Origin: Actinomadura alba
GTDB lineage: Bacteria; Actinomycetota; Actinomycetes; Streptosporangiales; Streptosporangiaceae
DNA: 46,203 bases
Direction of reading: 5' to 3'
Assembly: GCF_014323705.1 (NCBI RefSeq)
Contig: NZ_JABVEC010000049.1
Span: 1-46,203 of the forward strand
A model generated the notes under the pieces. The model searched no databases, was not told the origin of the DNA, and saw nothing but the letters and a program-made list of their open reading frames with translations. Of the stretch, positions 7,940-16,439 are shown piece by piece (within the stretch, counting starts at the first letter, position 1; every line of letters starts with the position of its first letter). The translations under genes were made by a program, and so were the position numbers.

Positions 7940-10131
7940 CAGGAGATCCCTGGGATGAAGCGGACGATGGAGTCGATGACCTTGATGCCGATGAACGGGG
8001 CGATGATCCCGCCAAGGCCGTAGACGTAGAGGTTGCGGCTGAGCAGCTTCGATGCCGAGCTGGGCCGGTAGCGGACGCCGCGCAGCGCCAGCGGGATGAG
8101 GGCGATGATCACGATGGCGTTGAAGATGACGGCCGACATGATCGCCGACTGCGGGCTGTGCAGCCGCATGATGTTGAGGGCGTCCAACCCCGGGAACAGG
8201 GCGACGAACATCGCCGGAATGATGGCGAAGTACTTCGCGATGTCGTTGGCGATGGAGAACGTCGTCAGCGCTCCACGGGTGATCAGCAACTGCTTGCCGA
8301 TCTCGACGATCTCGATGAGCTTGGTGGGGTCGGAGTCCAGGTCCACCATGTTCCCGGCCTCCTTGGCGGCCGAGGTGCCGGTGTTCATCGCGACGCCGAC
8401 ATCGGCCTGGGCCAGCGCGGGGGCGTCGTTGGTGCCGTCGCCGGTCATCGCGACCAGCCGGCCGCCCTCCTGCTCCCGCTTGATCAGGGCCATCTTGTCC
8501 TCGGGCTTGGCCTCGGACAGGAAGTCGTCCACCCCGGCCTCATCGGCGATCGCCTTCGCGGTGAGCGGGTTGTCCCCGGTCACCATGACCGTGCGGATGC
8601 CCATCGCCCGCATGTGGTCGAAACGCTCCCGCATACCCTGCTTGACGACGTCCTTGAGGTGGATCACCCCGAGGACCCGGGCGGTGGAACCCGCGTCGGT
8701 GCGAACGACCTCGCCGACGGCGAGCGGCGTGCCGCCCGAGGCGGAGATCCCGTCGACGACGTCGCCCATCGCGGGCGGAACGTGCCCGCCGTGCCCGCGG
8801 ACCCAGTCCGCCACCGCGGTGGCCGCGCCCTTGCGCAGACTCCGGTCCTTGGCCGACGATCCGTCGACGTCACCGTCGAGGTCCACCCCGGACATGCGGG
8901 TCTGGGCGGTGAAGGCCACCCAGCTCGCGTGCCCGAGCTCGCCGGGGTTGCGTTCGCGCAGCCCGTACCGCTGCTTGGCGAAGACGACGACCGAGCGGCC
9001 CTCGGGCGTCTCGTCGGCGAGGCTGGACAGTTGCGCCGCGTCCGCGAGCGCGGTCTCGTCCACGTCCCCCACCGGGATGAACTCCGCCGCCTGCCGGTTC
9101 CCCAGCGTGATGGTGCCCGTCTTGTCCAGCAGCAGGGTGTTGACGTCGCCGGCCGCCTCGACGGCCCGGCCGCTCATCGCCAGCACATTGCGCTGGACCA
9201 GACGATCCATTCCGGCGATGCCGATCGCGGACAGCAGTGCCCCGATCGTGGTCGGGATGAGGCAGACCACCAGCGAGACCAGCACGATGCCCGTGACGCC
9301 GTTCTGGTCCAGGGCGGTGGTGTTGGGTACGCCGGGATTGCCGGCCTTGGAGTAGATGGCCAGGGGCTGCATGGTCGCGACCGCGATCAGGAAGATGATC
9401 GTGAGCGCGGCCAGCAGGATGTTGAGCGCGATCTCGTTCGGGGTCTTCTGCCGGTTTGCACCCTCGACCAGGGCGATCATCCGGTCGATGAAGCTCTCCC
9501 CCGGCTTCTGTGTGATCTTGACGATGATCCGGTCGGACAGCACCTTCGTACCGCCGGTCACCGCGGAGCGGTCGCCGCCGGACTCCCGGATGACGGGGGC
9601 CGATTCGCCGGTGATCGCGGACTCGTCGACGCTGGCCACACCCTCGACGACGTCGCCGTCACCGGGGATGATCTCACCGGCCGTAACGACCACGTGGTCG
9701 CCCAGCCGCAGCTCGGGAGCCGGTACGTTCTCGACCGGGGCGGCCTTTCCGGGTCGCCAGCCGACCAGCCGGCGCGCGACGGTGTCCTGCTTGGCCCGCC
9801 GCAGGGTGGCGGCCTGCGCCTTGCCGCGGCCTTCGGCCACCGCCTCGGCCAGGTTGGCGAAGACGACGGTCAGCCAGAGCCAGATCGTGATGAGCCACGC
9901 GAAGGCCGTCATCTCCCGTACGGCGAGCACGGTGGTCCATACGGCGCCCACCTCGACGATGAGCATGACGGGGTTGCGCCACAGGGTGGCCGGGTTGAGC
10001 TTGCGGGCGGCGTCCGGCAGTGAGCGGACCAGCATCTTCGGATCGAGCAGGCCGCCCTTGACGCGGTCTCCCGACGAGTCGGGGCGCGACGGCTCGGGGG
10101 CCGGCGACGCGTGGATGGTCTGGGTGGTCAC
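7939..10131 (-). CDS. kdpB: KdpB, potassium-transporting P-type ATPase
   Basis: Catalytic subunit that hydrolyses ATP to drive K+ import through KdpA. The 730 residues include TGES (174-177) of the actuator domain, the phosphorylation motif DKTGTITLGN with D336, and the hinge GDGTNDAPALAQADVG of the P domain, plus seven expected membrane helices. The GTG at 10131 was chosen because it overlaps the kdpA stop as GTGA; the open frame upstream (to 10368) is antisense-like sequence inside kdpA. The N-terminal region up to the first helix is about 50 residues. Length is slightly above the usual 680-700. Confidence 0.96.
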   Translation of the reverse strand: MTTQTIHASPAPEPSRPDSSGDRVKGGLLDPKMLVRSLPDAARKLNPATLWRNPVMLIVEVGAVWTTVLAVREMTAFAWLITIWLWLTVVFANLAEAVAEGRGKAQAATLRRAKQDTVARRLVGWRPGKAAPVENVPAPELRLGDHVVVTAGEIIPGDGDVVEGVASVDESAITGESAPVIRESGGDRSAVTGGTKVLSDRIIVKITQKPGESFIDRMIALVEGANRQKTPNEIALNILLAALTIIFLIAVATMQPLAIYSKAGNPGVPNTTALDQNGVTGIVLVSLVVCLIPTTIGALLSAIGIAGMDRLVQRNVLAMSGRAVEAAGDVNTLLLDKTGTITLGNRQAAEFIPVGDVDETALADAAQLSSLADETPEGRSVVVFAKQRYGLRERNPGELGHASWVAFTAQTRMSGVDLDGDVDGSSAKDRSLRKGAATAVADWVRGHGGHVPPAMGDVVDGISASGGTPLAVGEVVRTDAGSTARVLGVIHLKDVVKQGMRERFDHMRAMGIRTVMVTGDNPLTAKAIADEAGVDDFLSEAKPEDKMALIKREQEGGRLVAMTGDGTNDAPALAQADVGVAMNTGTSAAKEAGNMVDLDSDPTKLIEIVEIGKQLLITRGALTTFSIANDIAKYFAIIPAMFVALFPGLDALNIMRLHSPQSAIMSAVIFNAIVIIALIPLALRGVRYRPSSASKLLSRNLYVYGLGGIIAPFIGIKVIDSIVRFIPGIS

Positions 10132-11792
10132 TGGTGTATTCCTTCTGCGAGCGGTCCGAGGGCCAGCGCCGGGAAGAACGTCAGGCCGACGAGGATGAGG
10201 GTGACGCCGGCGACCATGCCCACGAACAGGGGCCGGTGGGTCGGCAGCGTGCCCTCCGACACCGGAGTGGGCGACTGCCGGGCCAGCGAGCCGGCCAGGG
10301 CCAGCGCGAAGACCATGGGCAGGAACCGGCCGAACACCATCGCCAGGCCCAGCGCGGTGTCGTACCACGGGGTGTTGACGGTGAGGCCGGCGAACGCCGA
10401 TCCGTTGTTGTTGGCGGCCGAGGTGAAGGCGTAGAGCACCTCGGACAGCCCGTGCGGCCCGGTGTTGAGCATGCTCGCCCGCTGGCCGGGCATCGCCATG
10501 GCGGTCGCCGTGCCCACGAGCACGATGACGGGGGTCACCAGGAAGTACATCGACGCGAACTTCATCTCCCGCCCGCCGATCTTCTTCCCGAGGTACTCCG
10601 GCGTACGGCCCACCATCAGCCCGGCCACGAAGACCGTGATGACGGCGAGGATGAGCATCCCGTACAGACCGGAGCCGACCCCGCCGGGAGCGACCTCGCC
10701 CAGCATCATGTTGAGCATGGTCACGCCGCCGCCGAGGCTCGTGTAGGAGTCGTGGAAGGAGTTCACGGCCCCGGTCGAGGTCAGCGTCGTCGCCGCGGCG
10801 AACGTCGCCGAGTTCGACACCCCGAACCGCGTCTCGGTGCCCTCGGCGGCCGCGCCGACCGCAGTCGGCACCGTGCCGTGATGGGCCAGCTGGGCGACGT
10901 TGATGGCGATGACGCTGAGGACGGCGAGCGTGGCCATCACCGAGACGATCGCGTAGCCCTGCCGCTTGTCGCCGACCATCCGGCCGAACGTCCGCGGCAG
11001 CGAGAAGGCGATCATGGTGAGCAGGAAGATCTCGATCCAGTTCGTCCAGGCGGTGGGGTTCTCGAACGGGTGGGCGGAGTTGGCGTTGTAGAAGCCACCG
11101 CCGTTGGTGCCGAGCTCCTTGATGACCTCCTGGCTCGCGACCGGGCCGCCGGTGATCGTCTGCGTGCCGCCGGCGACGGTGTGCACCGTGTGCGGGTCGG
11201 CGAAGTTCTGCACCGCGCCACCGGCGATCAGCACGATCGCGGCGACGGCCGCGATGGGCAGGAGGACGCGTACGCAGGCGCGGACCAGGTCGGTCCAGAA
11301 GTTGCCGAGCTCGTCGGTCTTCTTGCGCGCGAACCCGCGGACGAAGGCCATGGCGACCGCGATGCCGACGGCGGCGGACACGAAGTTCTGCACCGCCAGA
11401 CCCGACATCTGCACCAGGTGGCCCATCGTCGACTCACCGGAGTACGCCTGCCAGTTGGTGTTGGTGACGAAGCTGATGGCGGTGTTCCAGGCGATGTGAT
11501 CCGGCACGCCCTTGAACCCGAGGTTCAGCAGAAGGTAGCCCTGCAGCCGCTGGAAGGCGTACAGGAACAGCACCGAGACCAGCGAGAAGGCCAGCACGCT
11601 GCGCGCGTAGACACTCCACTTCTGCTCGGCGTCCGGGTTGACGCCGATCAGTCGGTACAGCCCGCGCTCGACCCGCAGATGCCGGGTCGAGGTGAAGACT
11701 CGGTACATGTAGTCGCCGAATGGCCGATGGACGGCCACAAGAGCGATCACCAGGGATCCGATGAACAGGATCCCCGCGGTCGTCGAACTCAT
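10128..11792 (-). CDS. kdpA: KdpA, potassium channel-like subunit
   Basis: Membrane subunit that binds and conducts K+, related to SKT/Trk transporters. 554 residues with about ten hydrophobic segments and the selectivity-filter-like loops TNTNWQAYSGEST, ELGTNGGGFYNANSAHPFENPT and SAANNNGSAFAGL. These glycine-containing loops match the family well. It begins with ATG directly after the kdpF stop codon and ends overlapping the kdpB GTG. Confidence 0.96.
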   Translation of the reverse strand: MSSTTAGILFIGSLVIALVAVHRPFGDYMYRVFTSTRHLRVERGLYRLIGVNPDAEQKWSVYARSVLAFSLVSVLFLYAFQRLQGYLLLNLGFKGVPDHIAWNTAISFVTNTNWQAYSGESTMGHLVQMSGLAVQNFVSAAVGIAVAMAFVRGFARKKTDELGNFWTDLVRACVRVLLPIAAVAAIVLIAGGAVQNFADPHTVHTVAGGTQTITGGPVASQEVIKELGTNGGGFYNANSAHPFENPTAWTNWIEIFLLTMIAFSLPRTFGRMVGDKRQGYAIVSVMATLAVLSVIAINVAQLAHHGTVPTAVGAAAEGTETRFGVSNSATFAAATTLTSTGAVNSFHDSYTSLGGGVTMLNMMLGEVAPGGVGSGLYGMLILAVITVFVAGLMVGRTPEYLGKKIGGREMKFASMYFLVTPVIVLVGTATAMAMPGQRASMLNTGPHGLSEVLYAFTSAANNNGSAFAGLTVNTPWYDTALGLAMVFGRFLPMVFALALAGSLARQSPTPVSEGTLPTHRPLFVGMVAGVTLILVGLTFFPALALGPLAEGIHQ

Positions 11793-11882
11793 CTAGAACC
11801 GCTCCGGGAGTAGAAGGGCGATCACCAGGAACACGATCAGCCCGGCGACCAGCACCAGCCCGATCAGATTGTCGGCGCTCAC
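11793..11882 (-). CDS. kdpF: KdpF, 29-residue Kdp stabilising subunit
   Basis: A 29-residue peptide (VSADNLIGLVLVAGLIVF, then LVIALLLPERF) consisting of one transmembrane helix and the conserved PERF end. KdpF is a lipid-like stabiliser of the KdpFABC complex. The stop codon TAG directly abuts the kdpA ATG, as in other species. The GTG start overlaps the stop of the preceding 27-residue ORF. Confidence 0.92.
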   Translation of the reverse strand: MSADNLIGLVLVAGLIVFLVIALLLPERF

Positions 11883-11962
11883 AGCCGCCCCACCGCCCTC
11901 ACGACCAGGCTGAACAGCGCGAAGACCGCGACTGTCAGCACCACGAACACGACGTCAGCCAT
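11879..11962 (-). CDS. 27-residue membrane peptide ahead of kdpF
   Basis: ATG at 11962 with AGGAG six bases upstream, encoding MADVVFVVLTVAVFALFSLV and ending VRAVGRL. It is one hydrophobic helix with a basic C-terminus. The stop overlaps the kdpF GTG as GTGA, so it is coupled to the operon and has the only clear Shine-Dalgarno for this cluster of tiny genes. Similar small proteins upstream of kdpF occur in other actinobacteria as far as I recall; the function is not established. It may be a further small subunit of the Kdp complex. Confidence 0.8.
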   Translation of the reverse strand: MADVVFVVLTVAVFALFSLVVRAVGRL

Positions 11963-12342
11963 TTCTCCTGATTTCCTTGATCACCTGATGGCCCGGTTCT
12001 CCGGCCGGGTTCTGATGTCGATCTGCCGGCACGCCCCTGCGGGCGGATTCACGGGCGGCGGAACGCGGCCCTGCCGCGTGATGGCGTCAGAGACCGTGGA
12101 CCGCGGTACGGCCTGCTGGGAGCACCGGTCGCCGGCCCTGCTGCGGGCCGCCCGGTGCCGCTATGAGAAGCGTGCCCAGCGGCGGCGGATCGACACTGTG
12201 CCGCCGTACCGCCCGCCGGTCCGCCGGGCGGCGGTGAACGCGGTGGGTGGTCCGAATCCATGGTCACTCCACCGCCTCTCTCCGCCTCGCCGAACGCGAG
12301 CGCCGCAGAGAAGAAAACACCCGTTAGGTGGGCAATTCGGGA

Positions 12343-12384
12343 GTCTTGACGGTTTCCATACGCCTGCGCCCACGGTCTTTACGG
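12343..12384 (-). promoter_or_regulatory. direct repeats, candidate KdpE operator
   Basis: GTCTTGACGG (12343-12352) and GTCTTTACGG (12375-12384) are direct repeats differing in one base, spaced 32 bp start to start, about three helical turns. They lie about 380 bp upstream of the first kdp ORF. Tandem direct repeats with whole-turn spacing are typical for OmpR/PhoB-type regulators such as KdpE. The assignment is inference; no -35/-10 pair is clear. Confidence 0.5.
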
Positions 12385-12473
12385 AACCCTCACACCCATG
12401 CGCCAGTGGGGTTCCCACAGAGACGGCGACGGCCCCCGGCTCCGGGCGCGGAGCGGAGACGCCGAAATGACAC

Positions 12474-12509
12474 GGCGGTGTCCACCGGCCCTCGCCGGTG
12501 GACACCGCC
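12474..12509 (-). terminator. terminator of the DUF1772 gene
   Basis: Perfect 15-bp inverted repeat (12474-12488 with 12495-12509) around a 6-nt loop, 27 bases past the stop of the minus-strand gene ending at 12536. No long T run follows, as is common in high-GC actinobacteria. Confidence 0.75.
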
Positions 12510-12535
12510 CCTCGAACCCGATCGTTCTCCCGGCG

Positions 12536-13042
12536 TCAGCTCCCGCTCCGCCCGTACAGCACGAGGGCCCAGGTGAGACACCCGAACGCGGCCGTGCACG
12601 CGAGCGTGCGGACGATGTTCCAGCGGACCCACGCCGCTTCGAAGTTCTCGCGCACCGCGGCGAGATCGGCGATGCGGGCGGGGTCCCCGGCCGCCTCGAG
12701 CCGATCGTTGAGCGGCACGTTGAAGCCCATCGTGACGATGAGCACCACCACGTACAGGACCAGGGCGGCCACGATCCAGGCGAACGCCGCGCGTCCACCG
12801 TCTCCGCGGAAGTGGAGCACGGCGGCCACGGCGGTCAGCAGCAGCGCGCCGGCGAAGGTCAGGAAGAACCAGCCGTTGAGGATCGCCACATTGATCTTCT
12901 GCATTCCCTCGACGAACGTCCGGTCGTCGGCCTTGCCCAGTCCGAGCATGACGGAACAGGCGTACGCGTAGTAGAGGCCCGCGGCGAGCCCCATGGCGAT
13001 CGTGGCCGCGACCAACGAGACGCCTCGAAACTGATCCAACAT
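12536..13042 (-). CDS. DUF1772 family membrane protein
   Basis: 168 residues with four membrane segments (about 8-30, 54-76, 84-106 and the C-terminal helix near 145-163). The N-terminal segment with LYYAYACSVMLGL, the mid segment NVAILNGWFFLTFAGALLL and NVPLNDRLEAAGDPA, with WVRWNIVRTLACTAAF at the end, are typical of DUF1772 (anthrone-oxygenase-like) proteins. Enzymatic function in this family is mostly unproven. ATG at 13042 is preferred over the GTG three bases earlier because GGAGGA lies at a better distance from it. Confidence 0.8.
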   Translation of the reverse strand: MLDQFRGVSLVAATIAMGLAAGLYYAYACSVMLGLGKADDRTFVEGMQKINVAILNGWFFLTFAGALLLTAVAAVLHFRGDGGRAAFAWIVAALVLYVVVLIVTMGFNVPLNDRLEAAGDPARIADLAAVRENFEAAWVRWNIVRTLACTAAFGCLTWALVLYGRSGS

Positions 13043-13124
13043 CACTTTCCTCCATCACCCGAGATCGCGCTCGCCCGCGCGAGCCCGCCTATCTCCTGCA
13101 GCGGGGTCTTCGACCCCCGTGGGT

Positions 13125-13159
13125 CGTGCGGGCGGAGGGGATCTCCGTCCGCCCGCACG
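13125..13159 (-). terminator. terminator of the NmrA-like gene
   Basis: Perfect 12-bp inverted repeat (13125-13136 with 13148-13159) around an 11-nt loop, 11 bases past the stop of the minus-strand gene ending at 13171. Confidence 0.7.
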
Positions 13160-13170
13160 GCCTCCGTCGC

Positions 13171-14019
13171 CTACCGGCCCCAGACGCCGGTCGCGGCGGT
13201 GCTCCGCACGTAGTCCGCGAAGTCCCGGGGCTCACGGCCCAGGGCCTCTTGTACACCGTCGCCCAGGTGGGCGTTGCGTCCGTCCAGCACCTGGGTGAAC
13301 AGCTCGGTCAGCAACTTCGCGTACTCGGCGGGCACGTCGTATTCCACCAGGGCGGACTCGTACTGCTCCGCGGACACCGGTATGTAACGGATCTCCCGCC
13401 CGATCGCCTCGCCGATCTCCGCCGCCGCCTCCGCGAAGGTCAGCAGCCGGGGACCGGTCAGTTCGTAGGCCCGGCCCACGTGCCGGTCCTCGGTCAGCGC
13501 CGCGACCACGACGTCCGCGATGTCATCGGCGTCGACGAACGGCTCCGCGACCGTCCCGGCCGGCAACGCGACCTCTTCGCTGAGCACCGGCTCCAGCAGG
13601 AAGTGCTCACTGAAGTTCTGGTTGAAGAAGCTCGCCCGCACGATGGTCCACTCGGCGCCGGACTCCCTCACCGCCTGCTCGCTGACCGCGGCCTCCTCCT
13701 CACCGCGACCGGACAGCAGCACCAGCCGCCGGACGCCGCTGCGCACCGCCAGTTCGGCGAGCGACCGGACCGCGTCGGCCGCCCCGGGGAACGCCAGGTC
13801 CGGGTAGTACGTCACGTACACCGAGGTCATGCCCTCGAGCGCGCGTTCCCAGGTGGCCTGGTCGTCCCAGTCGAACGGCGGCTCCGCGGAACGGGAACCG
13901 ATGCGCACCGGCAGGCCGCGGGCCGTGAGGCGCTCCACCACGCGGCGACCGGTCTTGCCGGTGCCGCCGAGAACCAGCGTCGTCTTCTCTTGCGCCTTCT
14001 CGCGCGTGCTTTCCGTCAT
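13171..14019 (-). CDS. NmrA-like NAD(P)-binding reductase
   Basis: Atypical short-chain dehydrogenase of the NmrA/HSCARG type, 282 residues. The nucleotide site is LVLGGTGKTGRRVVERL near the N-terminus, with the basic pair VRIGSRS that suggests NADP(H). Later motifs VYVTYYPD, RRLVLLSGRGEEEA, WTIVRASFFNQNFSEHF and PFVDADDIADVVVAAL are standard for the family. The substrate is unknown. The ATG at 14019 follows GGTGGC; the much longer open frame upstream lies over the divergent AraC gene and is discounted. The divergent AraC-type regulator 80 bp away probably controls it. Confidence 0.85.
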   Translation of the reverse strand: MTESTREKAQEKTTLVLGGTGKTGRRVVERLTARGLPVRIGSRSAEPPFDWDDQATWERALEGMTSVYVTYYPDLAFPGAADAVRSLAELAVRSGVRRLVLLSGRGEEEAAVSEQAVRESGAEWTIVRASFFNQNFSEHFLLEPVLSEEVALPAGTVAEPFVDADDIADVVVAALTEDRHVGRAYELTGPRLLTFAEAAAEIGEAIGREIRYIPVSAEQYESALVEYDVPAEYAKLLTELFTQVLDGRNAHLGDGVQEALGREPRDFADYVRSTAATGVWGR

Positions 14020-14100
14020 GCCACCAGTGAAGTCCCACGGCGCGGCGTACGACATGGTTGAAAGGCTCGACCGCATGTTCCTGCGTCTAATCTGGAAGCC

Positions 14101-15042
14101 ATGGACCCACTCTCGGGCCTTCTCGACGGCCCCAGGGCCCGGGGAGCGTTTCTCCTGCGGGCGCTGCTGAACCCGCCTTGGTCCGTACGGGTCGAGGATC
14201 AGGCGCCGCTCACGCTGATCTCGATGGCGAAGGGCGACGCGTGGGTGCTCCCGCACCACGGTGAGCCGGTACGGCTCCCCCCGGGTGACGTCGCGGTTCT
14301 GCGCGGCCCGGATCCCTACACCGTCTCCGACCACCCGGCCACGCCGCCACAGGTCGTCATCCAGCCGGGGCAGCTCAGCACCACCCCGCAGGGCGACGCC
14401 CTGTGCTCCGTGATGGATCTCGGCGTCCGTACGTGGGGTTCCGACCCGAACGGGTCGGTGGAGATGCTCGTCGGCACATACCAGATGCGCGGCGAGGTCA
14501 CCCGGCGGCTGCTGACCGCGGTGCCTCCGCTGCTGGTCCTGCCGTCCGAGGCGTGGGACGGCTCCCTCATCTCCCTGCTCGGCAGGGAGATCGGCAGGGA
14601 CGAGCCGGGCCAGGACGTCGTCCTCGACCGGCTGCTCGACCTGCTGCTCATCGCGGTGCTGCGGGCCTGGTTCTCCCGCCCGGAGGCCGAGGCCCCGGCC
14701 TGGTACCGCGCCCAGAGCGATCCCGTGGTCGGCCCGGCCCTGCGGCTGCTCCAGGGCGACCCGGCGCACCCCTGGACCGTCGCCACGCTGGCCGCCCGGA
14801 CGGGCGTCTCGCGGGCGGCGCTGGCCCGCAGGTTCACCGACCTCGTGGGCGAGCCGCCCATGGCCTTCCTGACCAGCTGGCGGCTGGCGATGGCCGCCGA
14901 GCTCCTGCGCGAGCCGGACGCCACCGTCGGCGCCGTTGCCCGGCAGGTCGGCTACGGCAGCTCCTTCGCGCTCAGCACCGCCTTCAAGCGCGTACGAGGG
15001 GTCAGCCCGCAGGAGTACCGCGTGGGCGCATCGCAGCAGTGA
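14101..15042 (+). CDS. AraC-family regulator with cupin domain
   Basis: Transcription regulator of 313 residues. The N-terminal cupin (AraC_binding/Cupin_6 type) includes LTLISMAKGDAWVLPHH and RLPPGDVAVLRGPDPYTVSD. The C-terminal double helix-turn-helix comprises WTVATLAARTGVSRAALARRF and VGAVARQVGYGSSFALSTAF, followed by the AraC consensus RVRGVSPQEYR. It is divergent from the NmrA-like reductase gene, the usual arrangement for this regulator class with a redox enzyme as target. Its stop overlaps the GTG of the following acetyltransferase gene. Confidence 0.9.
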   Translation: MDPLSGLLDGPRARGAFLLRALLNPPWSVRVEDQAPLTLISMAKGDAWVLPHHGEPVRLPPGDVAVLRGPDPYTVSDHPATPPQVVIQPGQLSTTPQGDALCSVMDLGVRTWGSDPNGSVEMLVGTYQMRGEVTRRLLTAVPPLLVLPSEAWDGSLISLLGREIGRDEPGQDVVLDRLLDLLLIAVLRAWFSRPEAEAPAWYRAQSDPVVGPALRLLQGDPAHPWTVATLAARTGVSRAALARRFTDLVGEPPMAFLTSWRLAMAAELLREPDATVGAVARQVGYGSSFALSTAFKRVRGVSPQEYRVGASQQ

Positions 15043-15956
15043 GCGCCGGGCGGGTGCGGGACCGATATCGACGGCGGCCCTACGAAGGAGCGGCCGATCT
15101 GCGGGTGATGCAGTCGCTGAGCCGGCGGCTGTGGTCACCGGCGAGCCGATGGCACATCGGCGAGCTCGCCTGGTCCCGGTTCCAGCACATCGGGCGGGAA
15201 CCGGAGTGGCGTACGGCCCTGTGGGAGTGCGACGGGGAACCGGTCGCCTGGGCCTGGGCGACATCGCCCGGCGACCTCGAGCTTCAGCTCGATCCCGCGC
15301 ACCCGGATCTGGCGGTCGAGATCCTGCGATGGTTCGACGAGGTGGCCACCGGTGAGACGCGCACGGTCACGGTGCTCGACGCTGAGACGGCTCTCATCGA
15401 CGTCCTCCGCCGGCACGGCTACGTCGAGGCGACCGAGGGGCCGTTCTTCATCCACCTCCGCAGAGACCTGGCCGGCCTTGAGCCCGCGACCCCGGGTGGA
15501 TACACCCTTCGCCACGTGTCCGGTACGGCCGATGCCGACGCCCGTGCCCGTGTGCACCGGGCGGCCTTCTCCCTGCCCGGGCTGCCGCCCTCCAAGGTCA
15601 GCGCCGAGAGCTACCGCGCGGTCATGCGGGCGTGGCCCTATCGCACAGAGCTGGACTGGCTCGTCGAAGCGGCCGACGGAACGCCGGTGGCGTTCTGCCT
15701 GGTCTGGCTGGACGAGCGCAATCGCGCGGCCGTACTCGAACCGGTCGGCACCGACCCGGCACACCGCCGCCGTGGCCTGGCCGGCGCCGCGATCCTCGCG
15801 TCACTGCACGCCGCCCGGGAACTCGGCGCCGAGACCGCGCGGGTCCGCGCTCGCGGTGACGACGCGCATCCGGCCGCGCGGGCGACCTACCAGGCGGTGG
15901 GATTCCGCCGCTGCGCACGCGACGTGTCCTTCGTACGCGCCGTGGCGGGACACTAG
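15039..15956 (+). CDS. GNAT-family N-acetyltransferase
   Basis: About 305 residues. The C-terminal half has the acetyl-CoA motif LEPVGTDPAHRRRGLAGAAILASL followed by ATYQAVGFRR, which define a GNAT domain. The N-terminal half (LWSPASRWHIGELAWSRFQHIGREPEW) is a degenerate second GNAT-like fold seen in actinobacterial two-domain acetyltransferases. The substrate is unknown. GTG at 15039 overlaps the AraC stop as GTGA; a second GTG at 15054 is an alternative start. The overlap suggests co-transcription with the regulator. Confidence 0.85.
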   Translation: MSAGRVRDRYRRRPYEGAADLRVMQSLSRRLWSPASRWHIGELAWSRFQHIGREPEWRTALWECDGEPVAWAWATSPGDLELQLDPAHPDLAVEILRWFDEVATGETRTVTVLDAETALIDVLRRHGYVEATEGPFFIHLRRDLAGLEPATPGGYTLRHVSGTADADARARVHRAAFSLPGLPPSKVSAESYRAVMRAWPYRTELDWLVEAADGTPVAFCLVWLDERNRAAVLEPVGTDPAHRRRGLAGAAILASLHAARELGAETARVRARGDDAHPAARATYQAVGFRRCARDVSFVRAVAGH

Positions 15957-16004
15957 ATGCATGAAGCGCACCAAGCCCGACCGCCCCGCGGCGCAGGTGG
16001 TCTG

Positions 16005-16346
16005 ATGTCGAACGAACGATTCACCCGGGCGCTGCAGGCGATGCGCGGCCCGGACTCCCGGCTCCGGGGGGACGGCTTCGACTTCCTCCGCGAGCACGCG
16101 GACGCCTATGTCGACGAACTCATCGCCGAGTTCGAGAAAGAACACGAGGACCACGCGCTGCGCTGCTGGCTCCTGGAGCTCGTCTGCGAGGCGCGTTCTC
16201 CCCGTGCGTTGCCGGTGCTGGCGGGCCAGCTCGACAACGATGACGAGTCACTGCGGCTCTGGGCGATCAGAGGCCTGGAGATGCTCGACAACCGCGAGGC
16301 GGAACGCGAACTCTCCCGAGCCCGCTCCAACGGCTGGATCGCGTGA
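16005..16346 (+). CDS. small HEAT-repeat-like protein
   Basis: 113 residues, almost entirely helical, with two HEAT-like units (RCWLLELVCEARSPRALPVLAGQLDNDDESLRLWAIRGLEMLDNREA). Such proteins act as scaffolds; no partner is evident. The ATG at 16005 is preceded by AGGTGG and overlaps the stop of a 14-codon reading frame (15961-16005, MKRTKPDRPAAQVV) that could be a coupling leader. It ends within the structured convergent region at 16343-16423. Confidence 0.7.
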   Translation: MSNERFTRALQAMRGPDSRLRGDGFDFLREHADAYVDELIAEFEKEHEDHALRCWLLELVCEARSPRALPVLAGQLDNDDESLRLWAIRGLEMLDNREAERELSRARSNGWIA

Positions 16347-16423
16347 TCTTGGAGCCGCACCGCGAGCGGTGCGGCCATCCGTTCGCGGCAGACCGGCCGG
16401 TCCGCGAGCGACTGCAAGATCAC
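16343..16423. terminator. branched hairpin between convergent genes
   Basis: A perfect 9-bp outer stem GTGATCTTG (16343-16351) with CAAGATCAC (16415-16423) encloses a perfect 9-bp hairpin with a 4-nt loop (16354-16375) and a second palindromic arm around GACCGGCCGGTC (16391-16402). The outer stem includes the stop codon of the HEAT-repeat gene. It separates this gene from the convergent phosphodiesterase gene ending at 16440, so a bidirectional terminator is likely. Confidence 0.6.
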
Positions 16424-16439
16424 GGGAGTGGTTACGCGC

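Larger units (their letters stand above)
11963..12535 (-). other. kdp leader and intergenic region
   Basis: About 570 bases without a convincing conserved gene. It holds the presumed kdp promoter and a 5' leader of up to 380 bases on the minus strand. An open frame 12267-12049 with an acceptable ribosome site (GGTGGAG) has low-complexity Pro/Gly/Arg content and is probably not a protein, though a leader peptide cannot be excluded. The direct repeats and the terminator described separately lie at its distal end. I looked for c-di-AMP riboswitch landmarks and did not find them. Confidence 0.6.

Noticed and set aside
7927..10023. 698-residue plus-strand open frame opposite kdpB
   Set aside because: Shadow of kdpB; composition is Asp/Arg/Gly/His low complexity.
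11963..12400. c-di-AMP (ydaO-type) riboswitch upstream of kdp
   Set aside because: The conserved core motifs of that riboswitch are not present on either strand.
14020..15264. N-terminal extension of the NmrA-like gene to 15264
   Set aside because: It lies over the divergent AraC gene and has no conserved sequence; the family starts near 14019.
16343..16423. tRNA-like cloverleaf by length and closing stem
   Set aside because: No T-loop consensus, no anticodon arm of the right form and no CCA end; two inner arms only.
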